Below are positions 33,605 to 45,534 of a stretch of DNA of 64,000 nt, one piece after another. The position numbers and the translations under genes are program-made. The notes beneath the pieces are model-generated. The model worked only from the letters and a program-made list of their open reading frames with translations, was not told the origin of the DNA and did not search any database. Source of the stretch: Gigaspora rosea (taxonomy: Eukaryota > Glomeromycota > Glomeromycetes > Diversisporales > Gigasporaceae); NCBI GenBank assembly GCA_003550325.1, contig QKWP01000073.1:94891-158890 (forward strand), written 5' to 3'. Every line of letters begins with the position of its first letter. The first letter of the stretch is position 1.

Positions 33605-34333
33605 GCGGAATAAGCAAAGTTATTATAATCATTTACAGTTCTTATATATCAAGATCAATTGGCCATGCTAAATATTAGAGTATAATTTATACTTATCTGT
33701 TAAGTTTATTGAATTCTCTGATTCTAACAAACCCATTTTTCATTACAGTCAACAATCACTTAACTTAGCACAAAACTATTTCAAGTTTGTCAAGCTCTAG
33801 TGTTTTCAAAATATCAATATACAGCATTGGTCTTTAAAAAGCTTTTTATATAGTAGATAAAAAATTTTATTTGTTAAACACAATCACTATGGAATATGCG
33901 AATTATTATAGTATCTATGAATTTTAAATTAATAAGTTCTAAAAAGAATAATATATAAATAGCTATTATTACTAGTAAGTTTATATACGGCCTAAATCTT
34001 TAATATGTTTTTTTCTACCTATTGCTAAATTACTATATTTTATCTTTAGTAAATCAGGTTTACTTAATTATGAACAAAAAACTATTTTAAGTCCAAGTGC
34101 TTTTACAATATAGACTATTTCTTTTAACAAATAACAGTTTATTAACCACTTCAGGAGACAACCGGGTTCTTTTGGAAGTAATTTGGATTCCAGTATCGGA
34201 AAAAAGCTTTCACACGGAACTGAAATGGCAGGAATCGATAAGTATTTACGTGCTATTCGGCTTAGTATAGGGAAGGTATGCTAGTTAATATTCCACCACT
34301 AATAAACATCTGTGGCTTCAGGTTGAGTTGCTA

Positions 34334-34977
34334 TCCCTTAGATTGTAACACAGGCAAATTTGCCTGCGTATTTTAAAATTTTTAATAAAATTTTAAATAT
34401 TGATTTTAGCCATATCTTTTCTAAGTAAAAAATATTCTTTGAGTTTTGTTTTAGTAACTTTGTTATAAATTTTTTTTAAAATCATTAGAAAACTTTAATA
34501 TAATAAATGTTTAAAGTTCTTGTATTGGCATTTTTACTATTAAAATTTTTCTTTAGATTTTTTCAAATTTTATATGTTCCCGTCTATAAAAAAAATCTTT
34601 ACTTCTAATACAAGTCTTAATTTTTACAAGTAAATCATTAAAGTTGCAATAATGAAAGTTGTCATCCTTTATATAAACTACAATATTGTCTTAAGAACTA
34701 TAGTTCTAAAACTAAAACTAAATAAGATCACAGAAAAATTGTAATAAAATTTTTTAAAAAAATTTTTTCTTAAAATTATCTATTTTCAGCTTATATGTAA
34801 CTATAATTTATTTTCTTATAATATAAAAACTAATTTTGCAAAAAAGTAATCCTTATTTTCAAATATAATTGTACAAAGTTTTATTTAATTATTTTAGCAT
34901 TTTAAAAAAGTAAATCAGAGCTAAAAAAGTGCAAAAACGCAGGCAAATTTGCCTGTGTTCTACTACAATCTAAGGGA
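34334..34977. mobile_element. TA-flanked MITE in hAT transposase C-terminus
   Basis: Ends TCCCTTAGATTGTA and TACAATCTAAGGGA, flanked by TA (34332-34333, 34978-34979). A subterminal palindrome CAGGCAAATTTGCCTG occurs at both ends. It separates EIDNYLNE from the dimerisation segment of the transposase. Confidence 0.88.
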
Positions 34978-35484
34978 TAACATTTTCATTTAAGTAATTA
35001 TCTATTTCAGTTTCATGATTTATTTGGGTTTAATCATTGCTAAATACTTTTTTCATAAAAGCAGGTGCAGATAAAGAAGAGGTTTCAGCTTTGGTATCTT
35101 CATTTGATTTATCAGCTATAACTACACTTTTCCATGTTTTGAATTCAACATGTAACTTTTTAATGGTTTTATTTCTTGTTTCGTTTGACCATAATTTTAT
35201 TGATTTTAAGCGGGGATCTAATAATGTGGCAATTAATCCAATATGATCTGGATCATGCCAATAATATTCAAGGGAAGTGTAAATAGCTTTTCGAACTTCT
35301 GAAATGATACTATTATTTGAAGGTCTTTTTTTTGTTTGTTTATTTGATACTTATGTGCAGCTGGCCGTCGAGTATCTGTTTCATCTGAACTTTCATTAGA
35401 AGAACCTTTATCTTCAGATGAAAATATCTCATCTAAAATATTAACAATTTAACATTAATATTTGTTGGCATTAATATTAAATAT

Positions 35485-35636
35485 AACTGGTGTTCTAAAA
35501 GTTTTAAAACACGATCCTTTTTTTTAAGTAACCTTATATATAGAGATCATAATAATTATTTATAAAAATATATTTTTTATGTATAAGGTTACTTAAAAAA
35601 AAGAACTATATCTTAAAACTTTTAAAACACCCAGTA
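35485..35636. mobile_element. Small MITE, GTTTTAAAACTTTTAAAACACC end
   Basis: Arms CTGGTGTTCTAAAAGTTTTAA and TTAAAACTTTTAAAACACCCAG face each other, with inner arms TTTAAGTAACCTTATA / TATAAGGTTACTTAAA. It is probably TA-flanked on the right; the left TA is imperfect. It splits the hAT transposase. Confidence 0.7.
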
Positions 35637-35890
35637 TACGTATATTTATTAACATTAGTATTAATTACAAAAAAGTTTACCTTCAATATTAGATATATTT
35701 TCATTAATACTTTCACTAGATACAAACATATCATAATCTTCGAATTCCGATTTTAATGCCTCAATAGTTGGATTAACTACTGAAAGTATGGCATATCGAA
35801 TTCCACTAAGATAAGTGGTTAACTCATCAAATGGCTTAAATACACTTACTAATTTTTGTAATAACACCCATTCATTATCATTGAGTATAA

Positions 35891-36105
35891 TAGTGTTCCG
35901 ATCCTAAATCCGTTCATCTGAATTTGACTCTTAATCCCGATAAATTCAGATATCAAGATTAGAGAGGTTTATTCAGATTGATCAAAGAACTTAAATAACG
36001 AATCTAAGAATATACCCAAAGTTAGCTTTGTATATAATCTGATGCGGATTCAATCCGGATTTAATAGAATCCGGATGGCCTGTCAAATATAGGATCGGAA
36101 CACTA
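35891..36105. mobile_element. hAT-type MITE (TAGTGTTCCGATCC), 215 bp
   Basis: Ends TAGTGTTCCGATCC and GGATCGGAACACTA with an exact 8 bp duplication GAGTATAA (35883-35890, 36106-36113). It is inserted in the hAT transposase just downstream of the RWNS segment. The interior has ATCCGGAT-type motifs. Confidence 0.96.
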
Positions 36106-37543
36106 GAGTATAAGATGGTATAATTTATTAGAATCTTCTCTAACACTATCCTCATTTCCTAAATGTAGGGTAGCAGAAAGCCATTCGATTGCTGGGCGCA
36201 AGACTAAAAGCCTTTGCCAGGATTTATAGATCGAGTTCCACCTAGTTTTTATATTACTAAAATTACGCAAAATTTTAGATTTTTTTCAGTTATTTCTAAT
36301 TTATTATTTTCATCAATTTCTATATCAGATGAAGAGTTTTTATATGAATTATCTGAACTATATAATTGAAGAGGGGTTAGAGGGGTTGAAATGGTCTTGC
36401 TATGCTGAGCTAATTCGATTTGTGCTTGGTCCAAGTGCTGACTTTGTTTTGACGATTTGAAAAATTTAATAAGTTTATTGATTTTTCTGATATATGGTTT
36501 GATGATTTTTAGAGCCTGGATAACTATAAGTTGGAGAGTATGGGCAGAGCAGGGAACACATTCTACACCACTCCAAATTCTAATAGCTTTTTTCATATTA
36601 GCTCCATTATCCGTAACAACACAAACTATCTTTTTAGCCAATCCAAATTCATTAACTTTTTGTTCCAGATATTCTTGAATCCTTTCACTGGTATGTGGAT
36701 GATCTAATCTTTCAATGGCTAATATAGAATTACAGATTTCAAAATTTTGTATTAGCCAATGGATGGTCAAGCCAATATACCCATCATTATTTCAGGATGT
36801 CCACAAATCAGTGGTAAGCGAAGCAGTTTTACAGGTAGTCTGAAGTAATTGTTTTAGTTCTAATACACTTTTTTTATAAGCAATAGTAAGATCTTTCTTA
36901 ATATTTTTACTATTTGGTGGTATAAATGCAGGGTCAATTCTACCTATCATTTTTCTATATCCTACTCCGTGAACAGTATTGAAGAGCAGAGAGTCTGTAA
37001 TCAACCACTTAGCTGTAACTCTTTTTAGTTCTGTTTGTATAGTTTCTTTATGAGGAGTTACTTTTTTAACCATTTTATCAATTTGTAATTGATACTTTTT
37101 ATTTGGGTTTGTTGTAAAATCATCTGGTCCTAAAATATCATGCTTTGTTCGAAGATGGAGCTTTATATTACCAGTTCCACCATTATGTTTGTAGTTTGTT
37201 CCACACTCAATGTCACTATTTTTTCTAAGCACAAGTATTTTACAATAAGCATGTCCATCTTTTTCAATCTTAAAATATTTCCAAACACAACTTGGATTGG
37301 TAACTGTTGAATTATCAAAATTTACTCTGATTTTTTTTGTGCTTTGTTCTTTTACAGACTCATCATAGTCTTTCTTCTAGTTAAAGTTCTAGGAAGTTCA
37401 TTATTACTATCTTGAGGATCGGTTTCAGAGTTAATATAGGAGTCGGTATAAGGATCACAAGGGTCAGTATAGGGGTCACAAAGGTCAGTATAAAAATCAG
37501 TATAAGGATTATTATCAGAGCTATATTCATTATTAATATCCAT

Positions 37544-39421
37544 GGTTGTTAAAGAAGATAGAAAAGAAATTTTTGCTAATTTATTTTTGTATTTATATTT
37601 AAGCTTTACGCCTGCATAGAGCGAAGATTTGAATTTAAAAGACTTAACAATTAAATTGTATCAAATGGAAGTATAGTCAAATTTTATTAGTTTATTTTGC
37701 AAAATGTTTTTTTTTCTACAGCAAGAGACAAACTTATGACTTTTTATATAAATTTTTGGACTCTATTTATAGGTAAATAGTTACATATGAAAAACTATAA
37801 TAAAAAATATCTATGCAATTATCGTTTGATCTTTTGTTTCATCTATCTAATGGTTTTTAGCAAATTTTCTTTTTTTCTATACAGCTGTGAACTTAAGAAA
37901 TACTTTATTACACCATTTATCAGGCTTTAGTATTTTTTTCTCTTTGCATGCATCTTTCGGAGCTTTAGCAATTGCGTGCATTTAACAAGACTTCTTAATT
38001 TAGCAACAATTTTTGTTTTAGCGTTTTAGAAATTTCATTTTACCATTTTAGCATTCTGCCAATAGTAGATCATACCATAAGAGAGTAGAATTATGCATGT
38101 CTTTTTTAGTAATGGTTTGTTTTTATTTAGTGTTTGAGTTTTACCAAACACTAGACTGTTATGCTAAATCGCTGAAACGTTAAACAAAAAAAACACTTGT
38201 AACCTTTGAAAAAAGGTAAATTACTATTTTTATTTATTTTTTTCTGTTACACTAAATTTTCTATGAATATAGAATACATTTATATCTAGATTTTGTTCGC
38301 TATATACTAATTAAGAGAGGTATACATGTAAATTTTATTCTTTTATAGGATAGATTATACTAAAATGCAAAAGATTCAATCTGGTATGTGTTAGTATCTG
38401 GTTATGTATGTGTATATTTTATAATTCTTTGTTGTTCATATATAAAAGTCACGACCTTATGTGACTATGCTTGTGGATTATGTTCTTTATAACAAAATCA
38501 AGTCTGCTTAGTAATCTGATTTAAGATAGTATTAGGTTTGAATGATTAAATAAGAAAATAGTCTGTGCTTGCTTATTTCTTTCAATGCAATAATAAACAA
38601 ATACTCAATTGGCTAAGCTTTAAAATATTTGGATTTTAAAAAATATAATTAAGAGTGCTTTCTAGCATCTCTTAATATGAATGGTCAGTTATTGAGATTG
38701 TTCACAAGTACTATAATTAATTGAAGCAAATCTTATAATAAATTTGCTGAAGTTTATATTACAAAATGTGGTTATTAAATTTTAACTAATCGGTACAACT
38801 CTATGATGGAAAAAGATGGTCAAGACTATTTTTTTTATCGCAATAAAGATCTTACTTGTTCAGCTAAATTGTTTTTTGTTAATTATAGCTGTTATTATAA
38901 TCCCTGAAACACTGATAAAAATTAGCTGCACAATACTGCAATAGATTAAGCTTCACAATTATTACAAGATTTTAGTACTATATGTATAGTATTCGTACAT
39001 ATATCTCTAATTGAACATAGGAATATAACAATTTCAAAGCATCTTCACTGAAAAATAATCAAAAAATTTAGAAGGCTTATCAATTCGAAAATTGCCAGTC
39101 TATCTTCTATAAGCGGATTCTTAAACACTTTCAAAGATATAAGCATTCTACAAATTAGCTTGAAAGTACTCTAAATATTTTTTTCAATAAGTTACACAGA
39201 TGATTACTCGCATATACTACCTGGGTGATTACCCAGTTAGTTACTTGTAGATCACCCAGGTTTGTCTACCCGGGTTGCTATAATTACAATCCGAATATCC
39301 GTCTACTTGCAGATAACCGGGTAATATCCAACCCGGGTACAAACTCTAGATCCATAAAGATCAAATTTTATGATTTGATTGGCTTTATATTACGTGAACG
39401 CACCTGGCTTTAGATGACCCT
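37544..39421. other. Right non-coding flank of the hAT element
   Basis: AT-rich, no coding frame. It is assumed to be promoter and subterminal sequence of the hAT copy. The last 230 bp carry CACCCAGG/ACCCGGGT motifs that may be transposase-binding subterminal repeats. Confidence 0.45.
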
Positions 39422-39467
39422 TAATTGCAGTCATAGATTATCAAATAACTATGCCAATTTCAGAATT

Positions 39468-39708
39468 TAGTAACCGTAGGACCCTGGATAATACAGAGAT
39501 TACGAAGTGAGTTAATAGTAAATTTTCAGACATTTTGTCCACCTTTTTGGCCCAAACTTTTTTTTAATTCTGGCCAAAATAAATTTAAATTTTAATTTGA
39601 CCAGAATTTAAAAAGGTTTGGGCCAAAAAAAAATAGTCAAATTTAATAAAAACATGTCCGGTTTAAGTAATCGTACCTCTGTTAGTATTATCCGGTGTTC
39701 TGTAACTA
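39468..39708. mobile_element. MITE with GGATAATAC ends and inner hairpin
   Basis: Left TAGTAACCGTAGGACCCTGG and right CCGGTGTTCTGTAACTA are inverted, sharing CCGGATAATAC-like blocks. The inner hairpin TTTTTGGCCCAAAC / GTTTGGGCCAAAAA is at about 39546-39630. No clear target duplication. Confidence 0.65.
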
Positions 39709-42050
39709 TTAACAATTAATATCTAGTATTTAGCACCATTTCTAATCCAGAATGCACTTTAAAAAATTAGGATATTATTTAAGGGTAAGGATACGTAGAT
39801 CATTTAGTAATCATTTATCGTATGATTTTGGTGGTACAATTCTTTTCTTTTTAAAATTAAGAAAATTTTTATTAAGCAAATGATTTTAAATTCATAATAA
39901 AGGTTGTAAAATAGACTTTTCTAATTCTAATAGTGGTAAAATTAGTAATATTGGTTAAATATTTACCAAAAAGCATGTACTTGAAGATTGGGTATCACTA
40001 TTTGTTTACAAAAAATTATATGATGATCATATGATGTAACCAATCAAAATTAACTATTTTGTATAACTATAAAGAATTTGGATTGACTACAGAGAACTTT
40101 ACCATATATACAAGTATATTTTTTTAAAAATATTTTATTATTTAAATTTATATCATTAGAAAGAGCATGTTTTAATCTACAAATTACAAAATTTTTAACA
40201 AAAATTAAATGTTATTATAAAAAGTTTGATTAGTAGCATATTTCTAATTTCTATATAAAATTATTTGTACTACTAAAATCATATGATAAGTGATCTACGT
40301 ATCCTCTACCCTTAATCACGCGAATTTATATACTCGAATTGAGTTCAAATCAATCTTTTTGAATAAAAAGTTTCTTGATCGATAATTTTTTGTTTTTTAA
40401 ATATAAGATTCAAGAAAATTGACATTTGGGGTCTTTGTCTTGAAAATCAAGTTATAAGACATAGTAAATTATATGTTCTATAACTTGATTTCCAAGGCAA
40501 AGACTCCGTTTAATTAAATAAGACTTTTAATTCAATTGATTAATTTTTTTAATGGTAGATAAATATGTAGCTTTTTTATTGTTAATTTTTGTTATATTGA
40601 ACTTATCCCAACAATAATATCTCAAAATGCATGGTACTCGGGGATAACAAATCGACACAATCATATATTTATAATAATATTTTTATAACTTGTTCTTGGT
40701 CAGAATGATCAATTTTGCCCAGGATCACTAAAGAAATCATAACCGTTCATTAATTGAAAAGTGCCCAGCTGATAATTTTGTAAATTCTGCTAACCACTAC
40801 GGCTAAGTACCGACCTAAATCTGATCAGGAATTTTGGGGATTGTCCTGTAAAAATCTGTTAATAGATTGGCATACTCCGTAGCAGCTAGAGTTGCAGATG
40901 AAACTAATCTTCAATGGTGCACCAGTTTCCTGGTGAAATTAATTAGTTTCACCAACAACTCTAGTAGCGGCTCCAGAATGAGCCCAACCCAAGTTGGAGG
41001 AGGTTAAAGATATGCTTAAAAATCTGAAGAAACTCTAAGCAAATCTGGAGTAGCTCCGGAGTGAACTTGTAGGTTGAGGAATAGTTCAACCCAATTCAAT
41101 CTAATCCAACCCATTAACAATACATATGTATTATAAAATATGTATTAATGCTAGCAAAAATTAGTATAGGCCCATTAATTTACTTAGTTATGCTTTATTC
41201 CAATATTCAGCTATTAAAATGCAGACTGATATTTAGGCATTTAAAGATGTACGCGTCATATATTTTTCATTCAACTTTGTTAATCTTAAATGTTTTTTAC
41301 ACCAATTGTGGATTCTTCAGTGCATAAAAACACTATTATTCATGATATAAATCAAATTTCAATCCTCAAAGTATCCTGAGTACAAATCATATAGGTCACT
41401 AATTAACTCTTTTATAGTACGTTTCTCTCACTATTCTAATTACAGCACTTCAAAAAGAATTATACCTAAATGAAGTATCATTTATTAAAAGGCATTATTA
41501 AGGCCTTGACCAATAGGTCGGTAAATAAATTTACTTGTCATTGTAATGAACATTTTAAGTTGAGAAAAACAACAATGGTGCTGATATTTGAATTTTTTAA
41601 CTCTTTTTCTGAAAATTTCTTGATAACTATTAAACAAAATTAGTAAGTCATTTTAATTTTACGTAGCACAGAATTAATTAAAAAATTTTTGCAGTGAAAT
41701 TTTCGCTAGAAGTCTTAGAAGGATCTTGTATTACCGATAATTTTTGGATTGTCAGTACAGTTACAAAGGAAAAATTTTATCAAACCAAAAGCCATTTTCC
41801 TATAACCTAATACAAAAAAAAGGATAATAAGGGATACTTATAAAAATTGAATCAAAATTTAGTTAATTTTATTACATATAAATTTCTGAATTGCAGTAAT
41901 TTAGGACGTTTAAACGATTTATTCAAGTTTACTCTTCATTATCTACTTATCATATTGCACATTTGAGAATTTTTACCCATTCCTAATATATATATTAAAA
42001 AATCAGTAACTTTTCATGATTATATCTTTCTGACAAATCAATTTATTTTA
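39709..42050. other. AT-rich intergenic region, no gene
   Basis: No open frame of note. Two hairpins stand out: about 40436-40506 (GGTCTTTGTCTTGAAAATCA / TTCCAAGGCAAAGACT) and about 40880-40975 (AGTTGCAGATGAAACTAA / TTAGTTTCACCAACAACT). A short GGAGTAGCTCC-rich stretch follows at 40975-41060. None can be assigned. Confidence 0.5.
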
Positions 42051-42273
42051 TGGTCCAGTGCAAAAATGTAGATACATGACATGCTTATAATAAAAAAAAA
42101 TTTTGCAATTTAATATATGCATTTAAATGCATTTTTTTATTACTCAGGTTCGCAGATTTATTTTAATATAAACTTTATTCAAAAATTAATCGTTTACAAA
42201 AAATTTTATTAATCGTCGATTTCTTCGATTTCAAATTCGTCGCAATCGCTTTCAACTAATATTACGTCGTCAC

Positions 42274-43847
42274 CTAAATTTTTGTATTTGATGGCCTTAT
42301 CGAGTGACCTTTCCCAAAACCTAACAATAACATTGGAGGTAACTTTTTCTTGAAATGCACACAACAATTTTTCCTAATAGCTAGAAGATTTGGGTGGGGA
42401 CCAGCTCTAGCAACTTCGCCTTTTACAACAGACCAAATTCCTTCGATCAGTTGAAGTTCGCAGTGGTAGGGCGGAGTATAATGCAAATTATGACCATACT
42501 TTTTTGCTATTTGAACACTTGCAAAAGGAACTTTAGTTTTGTGAAGTTTTACTAGTTCATACAATTCCGCTTTGGTAGAATTTTCTGGGAAATCAACACC
42601 ATGTGATGATAACCATGCAATTAGTATGGCTTTTTTTGAATTTGACGACGGTACTTCTTCAGTCTGACGTTTATGATATCGAGCACCATCCATATGAATT
42701 TCTACTGGCCCATAATATTCTTTGATATTGGCACAAAGTTTATCAAAAAGATTTTTAAAGATATTAGCCATAAAATTCCATGATAGTCAACGTTGATCTG
42801 CTCCAATTTTAGAATTTTGAACAACTTCGGGGATATTATCCCAAGCATTAGTGTTCATTCTTTTCTTTCTCTTGATGAAGGTGCCTTAATTGCCAGATCC
42901 CATANTCGAGCACCATCCATATGAATTTCTACTGGCCCATAATATTCTTTGATATTGGCACAAAGTTTATCAAAAAGATTTTTAAAGATATCAGCCGTAA
43001 AATTTCTGTGATAGTCAACGTGATCTGCTGCAATATTAGAATTTTGGACAACTTTGAGGATATTATCCCAAGCATCAGCGTTCATTCTTTTTCTTCCTCT
43101 TGATGAAGGTGCCTTAATTGCCAGATCCCACATTAAAAGAGAATTAGGAACAACTTTACCAAGCAACTTATTTGTATTACAATTACGCAACATGATAATT
43201 GCTCCAAAAATAAAAAAAAGGACCACGCCCCGGAGCGTATACAACACCATGATTTGGTACCCAGGTAAGGTTCGTAGTGTGGTGTAAATGGCAGTACGAT
43301 TCATCCAAAAAAACCTCTAGTTTCGTCGGAACTTTGTTTCTTCCTTGTAGGTTTTCAAAATAATGTCACAAATAACAGTTACAGAAGGCAACATTGACTG
43401 ATAATTCATGCAGTATATTCCTACGTTCTCCACGACCATAATAGTATCCCAACTCATGGAGTACACGAAGTAGCTGCCATTTTGAAAGTGTATAATTATT
43501 TTCTTCAAGTTGTTGTAGTAATATAGGTGTCAAAAGAGGGGTTCCTGAAGAGTTTGCAGCAAGAATAATACCGCGCAGAAGCTCAGCAAAATTATTATCA
43601 AGTTGATTTTTTGGTCTACCTGGAACTTTTTTCTGATATTTCTTCAATTTTTTTTATTTTGATCAGAAACTATACGGAAAACCATGGCCTCTCCAATACC
43701 AAGAGCCATAGCAACCTCGTTGCGTAGTGATACGTGTTGTCATGGCTTTTGGCCTTGTTTAATGCCTAAAATATATTGATGAACACAAAGAATCATCTTT
43801 TTTTCATTTGGAGTTAATGGACTTCGATCCCTTTGCAAGTCGGTCAT
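42274..43847 (-). pseudogene. Tc1/mariner (DDE_3-like) transposase
   Basis: It starts MTDLQRDRSPLTPNEKK at 43847, followed by a helix-turn-helix region (EVAMALGIGEAMVFRIVSD; then QQLEENNYTLSKWQLLRVL). Catalytic parts: first Asp in EVFLDESYCHLHH (about 43310), second Asp in IHMDGARYHKR (about 42690) and Glu in TPPYHCELQLIEGIW (about 42450). It ends near 42274. Stops (for example after KQGQKP) and frame changes break the N-terminal half; the C-terminal 165 codons are open. Part of the domain is doubled by the 226 bp duplication. Confidence 0.85.
42679..43131. repeat. 226 bp tandem duplication with N at junction
   Basis: 42679-42904 and 42906-43131 are direct copies with several differences; the single N at 42905 separates them exactly. 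Both encode the same transposase segment (WDLAIKAPSSRGRKR to EIHMDGAR), which a working enzyme would have once. Confidence 0.9.
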
Positions 43848-44018
43848 TGAAAAAAATAATGGATGTTTTGTGAGAAATTTAAAGTTTGGGCCCTTTTTAC
43901 CTTTTATATTATTTGTAGATTCGTATGACTTGATTTTCAGGTTTTTTATCAGAGGAGAAAATCACGTGACAATCTTTGTGTATCTATATTTTTGCACTGG
44001 ACCATACTCTGTTATCAT

Positions 44019-45162
44019 TAGTGTTCCGCAAAATAGATTCAAAGATCCGGATTTGATCCGGATCCGCTAACAGATCCGGATCGGATCCAGGATTTTTATA
44101 GCTGATTTGAAAATTAGTGGGACACTTGAAAAATTTTCTCAGTTTTGAAACCTTTCGGATTCGTTTTATAAATCATATAACTCTTCAGAAATCACATCAC
44201 CATTATCGGACTGAAGTCCGAAGACTGTGATATGGTTTCTGAAAAATTAGATGATTCATAAGACAAAACCGAAAGGTTTCAAAAACAAGAAAATTTTTCA
44301 AGTGTCCCACTAATTTAGATATAAAATTTTCACAAAAAAACCTAAAATTTCAAGTATCAACTCAAGTTTTCTAAAATTTCTAAATTCTAGAGAATTTATG
44401 TCTAAAATTATCAATTTTAACTAAAATTTTCCAAAAATTTCCATACTGTATTAAATATAGTATGTGTTAAGTAGGAATGTGATACTGCGCAGGCTGAATT
44501 TCAGAATACGTATTTCAGAATATTACAATTTTCGCCTGCATTAGCAGCAAACTACCATAATGCGGGCCTGCGCAGTGAATAAAAAATCATTAATTTGCCT
44601 TTCTCTAGTAATACGCGTTATTTTTAATAATAATAATTTTATACTAACTTCTAAGACATACAGTATATGATTATTAGATATTGATGCCATGATCTAGAAA
44701 CATAAATTTATATAACTTAGTGCGATTTAATTCCTAATCATTTTTATATTTGATCAAATATTCTTCAAAACAATTGGCAAAACTTAAATACTGATTTATT
44801 GAAAATTCTACAATGCTATATTTTAACAAAAAAAAAAGAATGAACTTATAAAAATTTTCCAAATGTATCTAAAGTTTGTTAAATTAAATCAAAATTTATC
44901 TAAAATTTATTAAATTTAAATCAAAATTTATCTAAAATTTATTAAATTTAAACTAAATTTTGCCTAAATTTGTTGTTATCAGAAAAAATTTTGAGTTTTT
45001 AAAACTAAAATTTTACGGCAGATAAAGCGTCATATCTGAGCTGGATCCGAGGATTCGTCTATTTAAACACGGATCCGGATCATACTTGCACCCGATCCGA
45101 ATTTTCAGATCGAATCCGGATCCTTGAAAATATCTGTCAAATCTGATCCGTGCGGAACACTA
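44019..45162. mobile_element. hAT-type MITE (TAGTGTTCCGCA), 1.14 kb
   Basis: Ends TAGTGTTCCGCAAAATAG and CCGTGCGGAACACTA with an exact 8 bp duplication GTTATCAT (44011-44018, 45163-45170). The ends carry GATCCGGATC-type motifs. The body has no transposase and consists of TTTAAATCAAAATTTATCTA-like repeats. A further foldback lies inside (44114-44313). It abuts the right end of the mariner element. Confidence 0.96.
44114..44313. repeat. Foldback nested in the 1.14 kb MITE
   Basis: TTAGTGGGACACTTGAAAAA and its inverse TTTTTCAAGTGTCCCACTAA close a 200 bp hairpin with inner arms TTTGAAACCTTTCGG / CCGAAAGGTTTCAAA and centre CGGACTGAAGTCCG. It is probably a separate, younger MITE. Confidence 0.85.
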
Positions 45163-45374
45163 GTTATCATCGTGGCCACCATAAAAAGTTTCGCTACTAT
45201 TTCGCCAGCCAATCAGATTTCGAGATCAGTTGTAATGCGAAGAAGCACAAAAAATCAAAACAAACCAAAAAATCATTCATAATCAACATTTTACCTATAA
45301 AACTGATTATAGCGCACTAGCAAAACGGTTTCTTTATGGAATTTTAGTATTAAGAAAGTTTTTTCTAATCTCAT

Positions 45375-45460
45375 TTACCGTACCGCACTGAGCAAAAGAC
45401 CCGGATCTTTTGCATAGGAGTACTCAGAAAGGGGGTCTTTTGCTTAGTGCAGTACGGTAA
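45375..45460. repeat. Hairpin TTACCGTAC..GTACGGTAA
   Basis: TTACCGTACCGCACTGAGCA and its near inverse at 45441-45460 enclose inner arms AAAAGACCC / GGGTCTTTT. About 86 bp, a minimal MITE. Noncoding. Confidence 0.8.
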
Positions 45461-45534
45461 TAGCAAACCCTAACCCTAATCTAATTGCGAAAATTTTTTA
45501 GCGAAATTTTTAAGTTGGTGACGCTAGGGTCTTA

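Larger units (their letters stand above)
34100..37543 (-). pseudogene. hAT transposase with BED-like zinc finger
   Basis: The N-terminus (37543-37352) has repeated DPYTD units. A BED-like finger follows (about 37300-37130; CVWKYFKIEKDGHAYC, then HLRTKHD), with Leu where the second Cys of the CxxC pair is expected. Next come the DDE/RNase H-like core (37000-36250; KTASLTTDLWTS, VCVVTDNGANMKKA, CSAHTLQLIV), then RWNSIYKSWQRLL (about 36230), FKPFDELTTYLSG and LIATLLDPRLKSI. The C-terminal dimerisation domain (about 34300-34120; ARKYLSIPAISVPCESFFSD) follows. Three elements split it. At least one stop (36790) and several frameshifts are also present. The parts are in the right order for a normal-length hAT transposase. 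Confidence 0.9.
32254..39421 (-). mobile_element. hAT DNA transposon, 7.2 kb, nested insertions
   Basis: An exact 8 bp duplication TAATTGCA lies at 32246-32253 and 39422-39429. The ends GGGATGGCTAAAGCCAGGTGCG and CGCACCTGGCTTTAGATGACCCT are inverted with three to four mismatches near the tips, and share the block CTAAAGCCAGGTGCG. Inside are a minus-strand hAT transposase (about 37543-34100) and four smaller elements (33252-33604, 34334-34977, 35485-35636, 35891-36105). Subterminal ACCCGGGTATC/GGGTTACCCAGG motifs occur near both ends (32505-32560 and 39215-39345). The transposase is broken, so the copy is dead although its outline is complete. Confidence 0.92.
42051..44004 (-). mobile_element. 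Tc1/mariner-type DNA transposon, 1.95 kb
   Basis: Inverted ends TGGTCCAGTGCAAAAATGTAG and CTATATTTTTGCACTGGACCA, flanked by TA (42049-42050, 44005-44006). The minus strand codes for one transposase (about 43847-42274). The length is normal for the group. An inner 226 bp tandem duplication containing an N at its junction (42679-43131) may be an assembly fault. Confidence 0.93.

Noticed and set aside
34150-34310. Unknown plus-strand peptide (GSFGSNLDSSIGKK)
   Set aside because: The minus strand of the same segment is the hAT dimerisation domain, which explains the coding-like composition.
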